A stretch of 64,000 nucleotides of DNA from Vibrio agarivorans (GTDB lineage Bacteria; Pseudomonadota; Gammaproteobacteria; Enterobacterales; Vibrionaceae). The stretch lies in the NCBI RefSeq assembly GCF_030409635.1, contig NZ_JAUFQF010000004.1:2328241-2392240 (forward strand), given 5' to 3'. The notes beneath the pieces were generated by a model. It searched no databases. It worked only from the letters and a program-made list of their open reading frames with translations, and was not told where the DNA came from. The first letter of the stretch is position 1. Each line of letters opens with the position of its first letter. Shown here piece after piece: positions 18,858 to 29,302 of the stretch. The position numbers and the translations under genes were made by a program.

Positions 18858-21140
18858 TTAAATCTTACAGCCACCGCCAGCACAATCATCATCTTGTGCT
18901 TGCACCGCGTCTTTTTGGTCGTCTTTCGCGCCATCACGGGTGTTATGGTAATACAGGGTTTTTACACCAAACTTATACGCTGTCAACAAATCTTGTAGCA
19001 GCTTCTTCATCGGTACTTTACCCGTCTCGTAGCGGCTTGGATCATAGTTTGTGTTTGCAGAAATTGCTTGGTCCACAAACTTCTGGATGATACCAACAAT
19101 ATGCAAGTAACCATCGTTGCTACCGATGTCCCACAGCAGCTCATAGTTATCTTTGTATTTCGTAAACTCAGGCACAACCTGCTTTAAGATACCGTCTTTA
19201 GACGCCTTAACAGAAACATAGCCACGAGGAGGTTCAATACCGTTAGTCGCATTTGAAATCTGTGAAGAGGTTTCTGAAGGCATCAGTGCGGTAAGTGTTG
19301 AGTTACGCAGGCCGTGCTCCATGATCTCTTGACGAAGTGCATCCCAATCGTAGTGCAGTGGCTCATCACAAACGAGGTCGATGTCTTTCTTGTAGGTATC
19401 GATTGGCAGTAGGCCTTTTGCGTAGTTTGTCTCATTAAACAGAGGACAAGCACCTTGCTCTTTCGCTAGCTCTACCGATGCTTTAAGCAAGTAGTATTGC
19501 ATCGCTTCAAAGGTACGGTGAGTCAGGCCATTTGCGCTGCCATCAGAGTATTTCGTTCCGTTCTTCGCTAGATAGTATGCAAAGTTAATCACACCCACGC
19601 CAAGTGTACGACGGTTCATTGTTGAACGGTAAGCTGCAGGAAGAGGGTAGTCTTGGTAATCTAGCAGCGCGTCAAGTGCACGAACCACCAGCTCAGATAG
19701 CTCTTCAAAGTCATCAAGAGACTCAATCGCACCAAGGTTAAACGCCGATAGCGTACAAAGTGCAATTTCGCCTTCTTCGTCTTCTACGTTTGATAGCGGC
19801 TTAGTCGGCAGAGCAATCTCTAGACATAGGTTCGATTGACGAACCGGAGCGACTTTAGCGTCAAATGGGCTGTGAGTATTACAGTGGTCTACGTTTTGTA
19901 CGTAGATACGACCTGTTGAAGCACGCTCTTGCATTAAGATCGAGAACATCTCCAGTGCCTTCACCGTTTCCTTCTTAATTGAAGGGTCGTTCTCATACTG
20001 AACGTAGAGACGCTCAAACTCCGCTTGGTCTTGGAAGAATGCGTCGTAAAGGCCCGGTACGTCCGATGGTGAGAACAGCGTAATGTTGCCACCTTCAACC
20101 AGGCGTTGATACATTAGCTTATTGAGCTGTACGCCGTAATCCATATGACGAACACGGTTCTCTTCAACACCACGGTTGTTTTTCAATACCATCAATGACG
20201 GTGATTCGCGGTGCCATAATGGGTAGAACACGGTTGCCGCGCCGCCACGAACACCACCTTGAGAACAGCATTTGACCGCTGTTTGGAAATATTTGTAGAA
20301 CGGGATACAGCCCGTATGGAAAGCTTCCCCACCGCGGATTTCTGAGCCTAGTGCGCGAATGCGACCCGCATTGATACCAATGCCAGCACGCTGAGAAACG
20401 TAACGTACGATAGAGCTTGCTGTTGCGTTAATTGAGTCGAGACTATCGCCACACTCAATTAGTACACATGAACTAAACTGACGCGTTGGAGTACGAACAC
20501 CCGACATAATCGGTGTCGGTAGTGAAATCTTAAACGTCGATGTCGCATCGTAAAAGCGCTTGATATAGCTTAGACGAGTGTCCTTAGGGTAGTTTGCAAA
20601 CAGACACGCAGAAACCAGCATGTAAAGGAACTGGGCACTTTCGTAGATTTCACCTGAAACGCGGTTTTGTACGAAGTATTTACCTTCTAGCTGTTTAACC
20701 GCCGCGTACGAGAAATCTAAATCACGCTTGTGATCAATATAGCAGTCTAACAGCTCAAGTTCTTCTTTGGTGTAGTCTTGTAGCAAGTGTTGATCGTACT
20801 TACCCATTTCAACAAGGCGTGCAACGTGCTCGTATAGCTTTGGTGGCTCATATTGGCCGTAAGCTTTTTTACGCAAATGGAAGATGGCAAGGCGAGCAGC
20901 AAGATATTGGTAGTCTGGCGTCTCTTCTGAAATGAGATCAGCCGCTGACTTGATTATTGTCTCGTGAATATCAGATGTAGTAATGCCATCGTAGAACTGG
21001 ATGTGAGCTTTCAGTTCAACCTGAGAAACAGAAACGTTGTTGAGCCCTTCTGCTGCCCAAGTAATCACTCGGTGGATTTTTTCTAAATCGATATTTTCTT
21101 TGCGACCGTTACGCTTAGTAACGGTAAGTTGTTGGTTCAT
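18858..21140 (-). CDS. nrdA: Ribonucleoside-diphosphate reductase class Ia, alpha subunit
   Basis: 760 aa. The N-terminal ATP-cone (TVTKRNGRKENIDLEKIHR) is the allosteric activity site. The active site is seen in SSCVLIECGDS, SNLCLEIALPT and ALCTLSAFNLG; the radical-transfer tyrosines are in KTLYYHNTRDG. The C-terminal redox pair is in CAGGGCKI. All catalytic residues are present. It is the first gene of the nrdA-nrdB-yfaE operon, with NrdR-like sites upstream. Confidence 0.97.
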   Translation of the reverse strand: MNQQLTVTKRNGRKENIDLEKIHRVITWAAEGLNNVSVSQVELKAHIQFYDGITTSDIHETIIKSAADLISEETPDYQYLAARLAIFHLRKKAYGQYEPPKLYEHVARLVEMGKYDQHLLQDYTKEELELLDCYIDHKRDLDFSYAAVKQLEGKYFVQNRVSGEIYESAQFLYMLVSACLFANYPKDTRLSYIKRFYDATSTFKISLPTPIMSGVRTPTRQFSSCVLIECGDSLDSINATASSIVRYVSQRAGIGINAGRIRALGSEIRGGEAFHTGCIPFYKYFQTAVKCCSQGGVRGGAATVFYPLWHRESPSLMVLKNNRGVEENRVRHMDYGVQLNKLMYQRLVEGGNITLFSPSDVPGLYDAFFQDQAEFERLYVQYENDPSIKKETVKALEMFSILMQERASTGRIYVQNVDHCNTHSPFDAKVAPVRQSNLCLEIALPTKPLSNVEDEEGEIALCTLSAFNLGAIESLDDFEELSELVVRALDALLDYQDYPLPAAYRSTMNRRTLGVGVINFAYYLAKNGTKYSDGSANGLTHRTFEAMQYYLLKASVELAKEQGACPLFNETNYAKGLLPIDTYKKDIDLVCDEPLHYDWDALRQEIMEHGLRNSTLTALMPSETSSQISNATNGIEPPRGYVSVKASKDGILKQVVPEFTKYKDNYELLWDIGSNDGYLHIVGIIQKFVDQAISANTNYDPSRYETGKVPMKKLLQDLLTAYKFGVKTLYYHNTRDGAKDDQKDAVQAQDDDCAGGGCKI

Positions 21141-21247
21141 TCTTCTTTATTTCCCTAAGAAAACTGATCAAAGCTGAGATTCTGTGTAACTTTTGCATGT
21201 ATGTGGTTCAACTTTGTGATCATTATCCGCTTTGGCGGTGGTTGAAA

Positions 21248-21305
21248 ACACTACATATAGGGTCTTCACCCTTAGTGGTGTACAAGATAGAGCTATATCT
21301 TGTAT
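21248..21305 (-). promoter_or_regulatory. Candidate NrdR boxes upstream of nrdA
   Basis: ACACTACATATAGGGT (21248-21263) differs at two positions from the NrdR consensus ACACTATATATAGTGT. A second, weaker match overlaps a perfect 9-bp inverted repeat TACAAGATA / TATCTTGTA (21281-21304); its best alignment starts at 21290, 42 bp (four turns) from the first. NrdR is the ATP/dATP-sensing repressor of ribonucleotide reductase genes. The rest of the 480-bp gap 21141-21621 shows nothing else I can name. Confidence 0.55.
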
Positions 21306-21621
21306 TTATCAAGAACTCAGACCACAAGATCGTCAAAGAAAGAGTCAAAATCAAAAATAATTGTTAGTAGCTACTTACCGATGAAGAAAGGGCAGGTTTA
21401 GCGGCAAAAAGTAGAGCTTAGATAAACGATTATTTCCTAGTCGCAGAAAAAAATATTTTGCTTGATCTTTTTATTTCAAGCTAGCTCAAACTTTTGGTCT
21501 GTTTTGTATCTAGTACAGATACAAATTGTTAGGGGTTGGGGAGAGGTTTGTTGGAGAAGTGTTTGGGTTTACGATGAGAAGCGGAATCGGTATCACGCTC
21601 CTCGTGTGATTATTTCTGTCT

Positions 21622-22332
21622 TTAGAGGGGCTTGACGCAGTGAACAATATAATTCACATCGACATTTGACCCTAGGCGGTAGCTATCTGTTAGTGGATTA
21701 TAGTGAAGACCAGTAATTCCACGTTCTTGCAGCACGGTATGATCAATCATTTTGATCATCTCTGAGGGTTTAATGAACTTGTCGTGATCGTGAGTACCAT
21801 CAGGCACAATTTTCAGTAACTTCTCGGCGCCGACAATAGCAAACAGGTAAGACTTTATGTTGCGGTTCAACGTAGAGAAGAATACATGGCCACCCGGTTT
21901 AACCAGGTGACTGACTGCACGAATTACTGATTGCGGATCAGGGACGTGTTCTAGCATCTCCATGCAGGTAACAACATCGTACTGTTCTGGGTGTTCGCTT
22001 GCATGCTGCTCAACCGTACTTTGCGTGTAAGCCACTTTCACTCCGCTCTCAAGGCTATGTAGTCTTGCCACCTCTAGAGGCTCTTTGCCCATGTCTAAAC
22101 CTGTGACGATCGCCCCTTGTTTCGCCATGCTTTCTGCAAGGATTCCGCCACCGCAGCCGACATCGAGGGTTTTCTTGTCAAACAGGCCTTGCGCTTTATC
22201 CAACACGTAGTTCAAACGAAGGGGGTTAATCTGATGAAGAGGTTTGAACTCTCCCTCCAAATCCCACCAGCGAGAAGCCATCTCTGCAAACTTTTGAATT
22301 TCCTTTGGGTCGACGTTTTGTCCGTTTGTCAT
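21622..22332 (-). CDS. ubiG: Ubiquinone biosynthesis O-methyltransferase UbiG
   Basis: 236-aa SAM-dependent methyltransferase that performs both O-methylations in ubiquinone synthesis. SAM motif I is [15 protein letters not shown], and EMLEHVPDP is the post-II motif. The N-terminal [22 protein letters not shown] segment region is characteristic of UbiG. It is divergent from gyrA, as in enterobacteria. Confidence 0.95.
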   Translation of the reverse strand: MTNGQNVDPKEIQKFAEMASRWWDLEGEFKPLHQINPLRLNYVLDKAQGLFDKKTLDVGCGGGILAESMAKQGAIVTGLDMGKEPLEVARLHSLESGVKVAYTQSTVEQHASEHPEQYDVVTCMEMLEHVPDPQSVIRAVSHLVKPGGHVFFSTLNRNIKSYLFAIVGAEKLLKIVPDGTHDHDKFIKPSEMIKMIDHTVLQERGITGLHYNPLTDSYRLGSNVDVNYIVHCVKPL

Positions 22333-22647
22333 GCTACATGCTCATTAAAAAAGAGAATGGGCTCATCTTAGCGAATGAATTTGATGCGTCTAGTGACTTT
22401 TTAAGGATTATTGGAGAAAACCACAAAATGATTGAGACAAACAATTTAAGTGTAAGTGAATAAAAAATAGACACTTATCAGTCATCTATAGCGCGATTGT
22501 ATGGAAACTCACCACTTAGAGCGTAATACAGGTCACAACCAAAGAAAACGACAGGGAAAGTAATGCCGTTACCAACTATTATGTGTTATATTTTTTCTCC
22601 TTATACGTATTGTAAATACGATCAAACTATAGAGGGACAATGGCTCT

Positions 22648-25278
22648 ATGAGCGATCTAGCAAAAGAGATCACGCCCGTAAACATTGAAGATGAGCTTAG
22701 AGGTTCATACCTAGACTACGCGATGTCAGTTATCGTGGGTCGTGCTCTTCCAGATGTGCGTGATGGCCTAAAACCAGTACACCGTCGTGTTTTATTCGCG
22801 ATGAATGTACTAGGCAACGATTGGAATAAACCATATAAAAAATCTGCCCGTGTTGTCGGCGACGTAATCGGTAAATATCACCCACATGGTGATAGCGCGG
22901 TGTACGATACTATCGTACGTATGGCGCAGCCGTTCTCACTGCGTTACATGCTTGTCGATGGTCAAGGTAACTTTGGCTCAATCGATGGTGACTCCGCTGC
23001 GGCAATGCGTTATACCGAAGTTCGTATGGCGAAAATTGCCCACGAACTATTAGCAGACCTAGATAAAGAGACAGTGGACTACGTACCTAACTATGACGGT
23101 ACTGAACAAATTCCAGCTGTTCTTCCAACTAAGATTCCTAACCTACTGGTTAACGGTTCGTCCGGTATCGCAGTAGGTATGGCAACCAACATTCCACCTC
23201 ACAACCTAAGTGAAGTGATTGATGGCTGTCTTGCATACATTAACAATGAAGCAATCACGATTGATGAGCTGATGGATTACATTCCAGGCCCAGATTTTCC
23301 GACTGCGGCATTGATCAGTGGCCGTAAAGGCATCGTCGACGCGTACAAAACGGGTCGCGGTAAAATCTACATGCGCTCTAAAGCGGATATAGAAGCGGAT
23401 AAGAACGGCAAAGAAACCATCATCGTTACTGAAATCCCTTATCAAGTTAACAAAGCTCGCCTGATCGAGAAGATTGCTGAGTTGGTTAAAGATAAGAAGG
23501 TAGAAGGTATCAGTGCACTACGCGACGAGTCTGATAAAGACGGCATGCGTATTGTTATTGAGTGTAAGCGTGATGCTGTCGGTGAAGTGGTTCTTAACAA
23601 CCTTTACGCACAAACTCAGCTTCAAACGACCTTTGGTATCAACATGGTTGCGCTAGACAATGGTCAGCCTAAGTTGTTTAACCTTAAAGAGATGCTGAAG
23701 TGTTTCGTTGATCACCGTCGTGAAGTAGTGACACGTCGTACCATCTTTGAACTGCGCAAAGCGCGTGAACGTGCTCACATCCTAGAAGCACTGTCTCTTG
23801 CGTTGGCAAACATTGATGAAGTGATTGAGCTTATCAAGAGTGCGCCAACACCGGCAGAAGCGAAAGTTGGCTTAGTCTCACGTGGTTGGGATTTAGGCAA
23901 CGTAGCTTCAATGCTAGAGCGTGCTGGTACTGACGCTGCACGCCCAGAGTGGCTAGAGCCAGAGTTCGGTATCCGTGACGGTCAGTACTACCTAACTGAA
24001 ACGCAAGCACAAGCGATTCTAGAGCTTCGTCTACACCGCCTAACCGGTCTAGAGCACGAGAAGATTCTGGACGAGTACAAAGCACTGCTAGAAGAAATTG
24101 CAGAGCTGATGCACATCCTTGCAAGCACTGAGCGTCTGATGGAAGTTATCCGTGAGGAGCTTGAAGCCGTTCGTGAAGGTTACGGTGATGTTCGTCGTAC
24201 TGAAATCACAGCAGCAAGCCACGATATCGACATGGAAGAGCTGATTGCTCGTGAAGATGTTGTTGTGACACTGTCACATGAAGGCTATGTGAAGTACCAA
24301 ATCCTTAGCGACTACGAAGCACAGCGTCGTGGCGGTAAAGGTAAGAGTGCAACCAAGATGAAAGATGAAGATTACATCGAACGTCTACTTGTTGCGAACA
24401 CGCATGACAACATTCTATGTTTCTCTACGCGTGGTAAGACTTACCGTCTGAAAGTGTATCAATTGCCACAAGCAAGCCGCACAGCACGTGGTAAGCCAAT
24501 TGTGAACATTCTGCCTCTTGAAGAGAACGAGCGTATCACAGCAATTCTGCCTGTTTCCGAGTTCGATGCTGATAAGTATATCTTTATGGCAACGGGTGAC
24601 GGTACCGTTAAGAAGACCTCTCTTGACCAATTCGCTAATGTTCGTGCTAACGGCCTAATTGCGGTTAACTTACGTGATGATGACTCGCTGATTGGTGTTG
24701 ATATCACCACAGGTTCTAGCGATATCATGCTGTTCTCGAAAGCGGGTAAAGTGGTTCGTTTCAACGAAGATAAAGTTCGTGCGATGGGTCGTACAGCGGC
24801 AGGTGTTCGTGGTATGAAATTGGCTGATGATGACCAAGTTGTATCACTGATTGTTCCTTCAAACGAGGGCGACATTCTGACAGTGACACAAAATGGTTAC
24901 GGTAAGCGTACTGAGCTTGCAGAGTACCCAACCAAAGGTCGTGCAACTCAAGGTGTCGTTTCTATCAAAGTCTCTGATCGTAATGGTCCTGTTGTCGGTG
25001 CTATCCAAGTTGAGGAAGGCGACGAGATGATGATGATCACCGATGCAGGCACATTGGTACGTACACGTGTAGCAGAAGTCAGCCAAGTAGGTCGTAACAC
25101 ACAAGGTGTTACACTGATCAGAACAGCAGAAGATGAATCTGTTGTAGGCCTTCAACGCATCGAAGAGATTGAAGATGTTGAACTGCTAGAAGAAGGTACT
25201 GAAGCGGAAGGTGGTGTTGAAGCAACACAACCAGAAGCAACAAATGATGATGCTCCTGCAGCAGATAGCGAAGAGTAA
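22648..25278 (+). CDS. gyrA: DNA gyrase subunit A
   Basis: 876 aa. The N-terminal breakage-reunion domain begins in step with E. coli GyrA. The catalytic tyrosine is Y122 in [10 protein letters not shown]. The quinolone-resistance region reads [11 protein letters not shown], with wild-type S83 and D87. The C-terminal beta-pinwheel contains the GyrA box region QRRGGKGKS and ends in an acidic tail. A Shine-Dalgarno-like AGAGGG lies 11 nt from the ATG, with a three-codon mini-ORF (ATG 22640) whose stop overlaps the gyrA start. Confidence 0.98.
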   Translation: MSDLAKEITPVNIEDELRGSYLDYAMSVIVGRALPDVRDGLKPVHRRVLFAMNVLGNDWNKPYKKSARVVGDVIGKYHPHGDSAVYDTIVRMAQPFSLRYMLVDGQGNFGSIDGDSAAAMRYTEVRMAKIAHELLADLDKETVDYVPNYDGTEQIPAVLPTKIPNLLVNGSSGIAVGMATNIPPHNLSEVIDGCLAYINNEAITIDELMDYIPGPDFPTAALISGRKGIVDAYKTGRGKIYMRSKADIEADKNGKETIIVTEIPYQVNKARLIEKIAELVKDKKVEGISALRDESDKDGMRIVIECKRDAVGEVVLNNLYAQTQLQTTFGINMVALDNGQPKLFNLKEMLKCFVDHRREVVTRRTIFELRKARERAHILEALSLALANIDEVIELIKSAPTPAEAKVGLVSRGWDLGNVASMLERAGTDAARPEWLEPEFGIRDGQYYLTETQAQAILELRLHRLTGLEHEKILDEYKALLEEIAELMHILASTERLMEVIREELEAVREGYGDVRRTEITAASHDIDMEELIAREDVVVTLSHEGYVKYQILSDYEAQRRGGKGKSATKMKDEDYIERLLVANTHDNILCFSTRGKTYRLKVYQLPQASRTARGKPIVNILPLEENERITAILPVSEFDADKYIFMATGDGTVKKTSLDQFANVRANGLIAVNLRDDDSLIGVDITTGSSDIMLFSKAGKVVRFNEDKVRAMGRTAAGVRGMKLADDDQVVSLIVPSNEGDILTVTQNGYGKRTELAEYPTKGRATQGVVSIKVSDRNGPVVGAIQVEEGDEMMMITDAGTLVRTRVAEVSQVGRNTQGVTLIRTAEDESVVGLQRIEEIEDVELLEEGTEAEGGVEATQPEATNDDAPAADSEE

Positions 25279-25298
25279 TCACTATTTTTAGTTGATAT

Positions 25299-25327
25299 AG
25301 CCGGGCTAAATAGCCCGGCTTTTTTGT
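25299..25327 (+). terminator. gyrA terminator
   Basis: AGCCGGGCT / AGCCCGGCT stem with a 4-nt loop followed by T6, 20 nt after the gyrA stop. Confidence 0.9.
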
Positions 25328-25603
25328 GTTTGCTTGACGGATAAAACAGCGCTTGAAAGTCGATTTATTGAAAAAGTGGTGCCATTTTCACCATTTACTG
25401 GCAAGGAACTGCTACTTTTGTACAATAGGCGCGGATTTCTATTTTTATCAATCAGTTGATGAAAGAGGACATCCAAAACGAGATAAGTGACTTTGCGTAC
25501 AAATTTATTTTCTGATGATTTGTACTCAAAGTGATTTGAGAAAGTGGGGAGCAACAATGCAACTCAAGGACTCACGTCTCACACGGAATTAGTAGAGGGT
25601 CAA

Positions 25604-27181
25604 ATGACTAAAGGTATAGATAAATACAGTATCGACAGTACAGATTATACTGTCGGTCAAGATAACGTTCAGAAGTGGGGGTTTGATGTCCATAACCCTG
25701 TGTTTGGCGTAAGTGCAGGTTTCATCATACTGTTTCTCATTGCCGCAATGGTGATGGACGCAGGTGATGCAAAAGCGGCGTTAGATGGTATCAAATGGCA
25801 GATTATTGGCTCGTTTGACTGGCTGTTTATTTGGTCAGGTAACATCTTCGTTGTCTTCTGTTTAGCTCTAATTGTAACGCCTTACGGCAAAATCCGTTTA
25901 GGTGGTCAAGATGCCACGGCAGATTACTCATTTTTCTCGTGGTTAGCGATGCTTTTCGCAGCCGGTATGGGTATCGGCTTAATGTTCTGGAGTGTGGCAG
26001 AACCCGTTGCTTACTTCACAGGCTGGTATGAGACACCACTTGCGGTAGAGCCAAACACACCAGAAGCGGCGAAAGCGGCGCTTGGCGCTACTATGTACCA
26101 CTGGGGCCTTCATCCTTGGGCTATCTACGGTGTAGTGGCATTGTCTTTAGCGTTCTTTACCTACAATAAAGGCTTACCACTCTCTATTCGCTCTATTTTT
26201 TACCCGATTTTAGGTGATAGAGCGTGGGGTTGGCCTGGTCACGTCGTGGATATTCTCGCCGTGCTAGCGACGCTATTTGGTCTGGCGACATCGCTTGGCC
26301 TTGGTGCTAAGCAAGCGGCAAGCGGTATTCAACATGTGTTTGGTTTTGAAGCAGGTTTAACACTTCAAATCATCGTGATTGCAGTGGTAACGCTTCTAGC
26401 TGTCGCTTCTGTATTACGTGGTATTGATGGCGGTGTAAAAGTCATCAGTAACATCAACATGATTGTGGCTTTCCTTCTATTGTTCTTGGTGGCAGCGCTT
26501 GGCTTTGCGGTAGCAATGGGCTCACTACCAACGACTTTGATGGGATATGTTGAAAGCTTTATTCCTCTTAGTAATCCACATGGCCGTGAAGATGAGCTTT
26601 GGATGCATGGCTGGACAGTATTCTACTGGGCTTGGTGGATTTCATGGTCGCCATTCGTTGGTATGTTTATCGCACGAGTCTCTCGCGGTCGTACTGTACG
26701 TGAGTTCATGACAGCGGTTCTTATCGTTCCAACCACTGTGACGCTTATTTGGATGTCAGTGTTCGGCGGTCTAGCGATTGATCAGGTAGTCAACAATGTT
26801 GGTCAGCTTGGTGCGAAAGGCCTTACCGATGTATCACTAGCGATGTTTGAAATGTTCGACGTGATGCCAATGAGCACTCTGCTTTCGATTATTGCTGTAA
26901 TTCTGGTTATGGTGTTCTTCATCACCTCTTCAGATTCAGGCTCACTGGTTATTGATAGCATCACCGCTGGCGGTAAAGTAGACGCACCTGTTCTGCAACG
27001 TTGTTTCTGGGCATTTATGGAAGGTGCTATCGCAGCCGCTCTACTATGGGTTGGTGGCACGCAAGCGGTAGAAGCACTGCAAGCGGGCGCTATCTCTACT
27101 GCACTGCCATTCACTTTCGTGCTATTGGCGATGTGTGTCAGCCTGTTGATGGGTATGAACACAGAGAAAGAGTACCGATAG
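25604..27181 (+). CDS. BCCT family osmolyte transporter (glycine betaine type)
   Basis: 525 aa with about 12 hydrophobic helices. The BCCT signature region is WWISWSPFVGMFIARVSRGRT, and GMGIGLMFWSVAEP matches the substrate-binding helix. The ATG at 25604 has GAGGG 5 nt upstream; a GTG at 25544 would add 20 residues that do not look like the family. Likely Na+-coupled uptake of glycine betaine or related compatible solutes. The C-terminal cytoplasmic tail is very short. Own terminator downstream. Confidence 0.92.
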   Translation: MTKGIDKYSIDSTDYTVGQDNVQKWGFDVHNPVFGVSAGFIILFLIAAMVMDAGDAKAALDGIKWQIIGSFDWLFIWSGNIFVVFCLALIVTPYGKIRLGGQDATADYSFFSWLAMLFAAGMGIGLMFWSVAEPVAYFTGWYETPLAVEPNTPEAAKAALGATMYHWGLHPWAIYGVVALSLAFFTYNKGLPLSIRSIFYPILGDRAWGWPGHVVDILAVLATLFGLATSLGLGAKQAASGIQHVFGFEAGLTLQIIVIAVVTLLAVASVLRGIDGGVKVISNINMIVAFLLLFLVAALGFAVAMGSLPTTLMGYVESFIPLSNPHGREDELWMHGWTVFYWAWWISWSPFVGMFIARVSRGRTVREFMTAVLIVPTTVTLIWMSVFGGLAIDQVVNNVGQLGAKGLTDVSLAMFEMFDVMPMSTLLSIIAVILVMVFFITSSDSGSLVIDSITAGGKVDAPVLQRCFWAFMEGAIAAALLWVGGTQAVEALQAGAISTALPFTFVLLAMCVSLLMGMNTEKEYR

Positions 27182-27207
27182 AATCTTCTCTCGATAATGT
27201 AAAAATG

Positions 27208-27236
27208 AAAGGCATGCTCTCAAGCATGCCTTTTTT
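27208..27236 (+). terminator. Terminator of the BCCT gene
   Basis: AAAGGCATGC / GCATGCCTTT 10-bp stem with a 6-nt loop followed by TTTG. It is also in position to end metA read-through on the other strand. Confidence 0.85.
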
Positions 27237-27274
27237 GTCTCTGTATGTCGGTGTTGAACACCTATGAACTTCGA

Positions 27275-28216
27275 CTAATCATCCTTAGTAAAGTTAGCTT
27301 CACTGAAGTGATCAAGATCGTAAGGCGTTTGTTGGTAAACACAGTAATTTAGCCAGTTTGCGAACAACAAGTGACCGTGACTGCGCCAACTGGCATTGGG
27401 CTTGTTGTCTGGGCAGTTGTTAGGATAGTAATTCACAGGGATCGCCGGCTCCATCCCTTCGCCAAGATCACGTGTGTATTCATTGTGCAGTGTTAGGGCA
27501 TCGTACTCAGGATGGCCTGTGACAAACACGTTACGCTTATCTTTGGTTGCCGCCAAATACACACCAGCCATATCGGAAGTTGCGAGAATGTCGAGGTCAG
27601 TATGCTCTTCGAGAAACTGCGATGAGAAATCAGCAAACCGCGAATGAGGTGCTAAGAAGGTATCATCAAAGCCACGTAGGATAGGGTGGTAGGGATGATG
27701 GATTTCATGGTGGTATACGCCCGACAGTTTTTCTTTGCGTGTGCGCTTGGGCAAGTCATACAGTAGCTTCAAGCCAGCTTGTGCAGCCCAGCAGACATAC
27801 AAGGTTGATGTGACATGTTCTTTGGCCCAGTTCATAATGGTTTTAAGGTGATCCCAATAGATCACATCTTCAAACTGAACAAGACCAAGTGGCGCGCCTG
27901 TAATAATCAATCCGTCAAAGTTTCTGTCTTTCACCATCTCAAACTGGCGATAAAAAGTGTCGAGGTGTTCGACAGGAGTGTTCTTACTCGGTCGATTATC
28001 AATGCGCAGTAGCTCTACATCGACTTGAAGCGGGCTATTTGATAACAGTCGTAAAAATTGCGTTTCCGTTTCAATCTTTTTTGGCATCAAGTTTAAGATC
28101 AGAACTTTGAGAGGACGAATTTCCTGCGTAGAAGCGCGAGTCTCTGGCATAACGAAGATATTTTCGTTACGAAGGACATCGGAGGCAGGTAATTGATCAG
28201 GTATCTTGATTGGCAC
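27275..28216 (-). CDS. metA: Homoserine O-succinyltransferase MetA (GTG start)
   Basis: 313-aa enzyme making O-succinylhomoserine, the first committed step of methionine synthesis. Catalytic Cys is in [10 protein letters not shown], and the His/Glu pair in VTGHPEYD. I place the start at GTG 28216, with AGGGAG 7 nt upstream and PIKIPDQLP next, matching the family start MPI(R/K)(V/I)PD. An in-frame ATG at 28252 would overlap the candidate MetJ operator. Alternative acyl donor (acetyl-CoA) cannot be excluded from sequence alone. Confidence 0.95.
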   Translation of the reverse strand: MPIKIPDQLPASDVLRNENIFVMPETRASTQEIRPLKVLILNLMPKKIETETQFLRLLSNSPLQVDVELLRIDNRPSKNTPVEHLDTFYRQFEMVKDRNFDGLIITGAPLGLVQFEDVIYWDHLKTIMNWAKEHVTSTLYVCWAAQAGLKLLYDLPKRTRKEKLSGVYHHEIHHPYHPILRGFDDTFLAPHSRFADFSSQFLEEHTDLDILATSDMAGVYLAATKDKRNVFVTGHPEYDALTLHNEYTRDLGEGMEPAIPVNYYPNNCPDNKPNASWRSHGHLLFANWLNYCVYQQTPYDLDHFSEANFTKDD

Positions 28217-28230
28217 AGCTTTACTCCCTA

Positions 28231-28262
28231 AGCTTTCTGGACGTCTATACATCCAAACTTAA
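28231..28262 (-). promoter_or_regulatory. Tandem met boxes (candidate MetJ operator) upstream of metA
   Basis: Consecutive 8-mers AGCTTTCT, GGACGTCT, ATACATCC and AAACTTAA match the met box AGACGTCT at 5, 7, 5 and 3 of 8 positions. Tandem 8-bp spacing is how MetJ binds. They lie 15-46 bp upstream of the GTG start. Confidence 0.5.
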
Positions 28263-28339
28263 CGTAAACGGTGATTTATGTCGATAGCTAAATCACATAT
28301 TATTGAATCAATATCTTATTGTGCATTTACAGGCAGAAC

Positions 28340-28789
28340 ATGGCTCCAGCAACAAGCGCAGCTCTCACACTTATTCGTGGTCTACCGGGTTCAGGGAAAT
28401 CAACACTGGCTAAACAGCTGGCCGCGGATTATGCGGCTGAACATTTTGAAGCCGATATGTATTTCGTCAATGAACAAGGCGATTATGTGTTTGACCCTAT
28501 GCAGCTTTCCCAAGCACATGATTGGTGCCAAACTGCGAGCTTACAAGCGCTCAACTGTGGACTCAACGTAGTGGTTTCAAATACGTTTGTGCAGCTTTGG
28601 GAAATAGAACCTTATTTAAAGATGGCAAGGTCATTGGATAAACGTGTAGAAATAATCGAGGTGAACGGCGAGTATGAGTCTGTTCACGATGTACCCGCTA
28701 AGACGATCGCGGTGATGAGGCGTAAGTGGCGAGCGATTCCAAAGCAGTGGCAAAAATCCATACAAGTAACGAGTTATGCCAATGAATAA
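28340..28789 (+). CDS. P-loop ATP-binding protein, AAA/zeta-toxin-like kinase fold
   Basis: 149 aa. Walker A GLPGSGKSTLAKQL is near residue 15, and FEADMYFVNEQGDYVFDP resembles the substrate region of P-loop nucleotide/polynucleotide kinases (N4BP2-like family). ATG 28340 is chosen; a TTG start at 28319 is less likely. It overlaps the next GNAT gene by 14 nt. Substrate unknown. Confidence 0.75.
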   Translation: MAPATSAALTLIRGLPGSGKSTLAKQLAADYAAEHFEADMYFVNEQGDYVFDPMQLSQAHDWCQTASLQALNCGLNVVVSNTFVQLWEIEPYLKMARSLDKRVEIIEVNGEYESVHDVPAKTIAVMRRKWRAIPKQWQKSIQVTSYANE

Positions 28790-29273
28790 AAATAGTTTAT
28801 CCCAGGTAGATCTGGTGATTCGAGCTGCAACCACGACGGACTTAGAGGCGCTGAATGAGATGATGTATTGTCTGCACGACGAGCACCATCAGATGTATGC
28901 AGAGCTATTTAAACCAGCGGACCAGATAGAAAAATCTATCGCCCACTATATTGATCACCCAGAGTGCCTTGTATTGGTTGCCGAGCATCAACAACAAGTG
29001 ATTGCTTTTGTATCAGGGTATTTTGGTCAGTATCAATCCCCCGTCAGTCAACCTGTGTTGATGGGGAGCATCGATGAGCTGTATGTGTTGAGCGCTTATA
29101 GAAGGTTTGGTGTTGGAGCGCAATTATTGGAACGTATGCAGCGCGATTTTACCCATTATGGTGCGAAATACTTGTTCGTAGAGGTGTGGGATAGCAACAC
29201 TGCCGGTGTTGAGTTTTATCGCCGTCTTGGTTTTGTGAATCACATACACTGTTTAGCTAAACCATTAACCTAA
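28776..29273 (+). CDS. GNAT family N-acetyltransferase
   Basis: 165 aa. The acetyl-CoA site is in ELYVLSAYRRFGVGAQLLERM (V/I-x-x-x-x-R-x-x-G-x-G/A), and the C-terminal VEVWDSNTAGVEFYRRLGF motif is typical of GNAT enzymes. It overlaps the upstream kinase-like gene, so the two are co-transcribed. Substrate unknown. Confidence 0.88.
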   Translation: MPMNKNSLSQVDLVIRAATTTDLEALNEMMYCLHDEHHQMYAELFKPADQIEKSIAHYIDHPECLVLVAEHQQQVIAFVSGYFGQYQSPVSQPVLMGSIDELYVLSAYRRFGVGAQLLERMQRDFTHYGAKYLFVEVWDSNTAGVEFYRRLGFVNHIHCLAKPLT

Positions 29274-29302
29274 AACCTTTAATCTAAATTTCGAGGTCCA
29301 TT

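Noticed and set aside
22911..22991. Quinolone-resistance mutation in gyrA
   Set aside because: Codons for positions 83 and 87 read Ser and Asp, the sensitive form.
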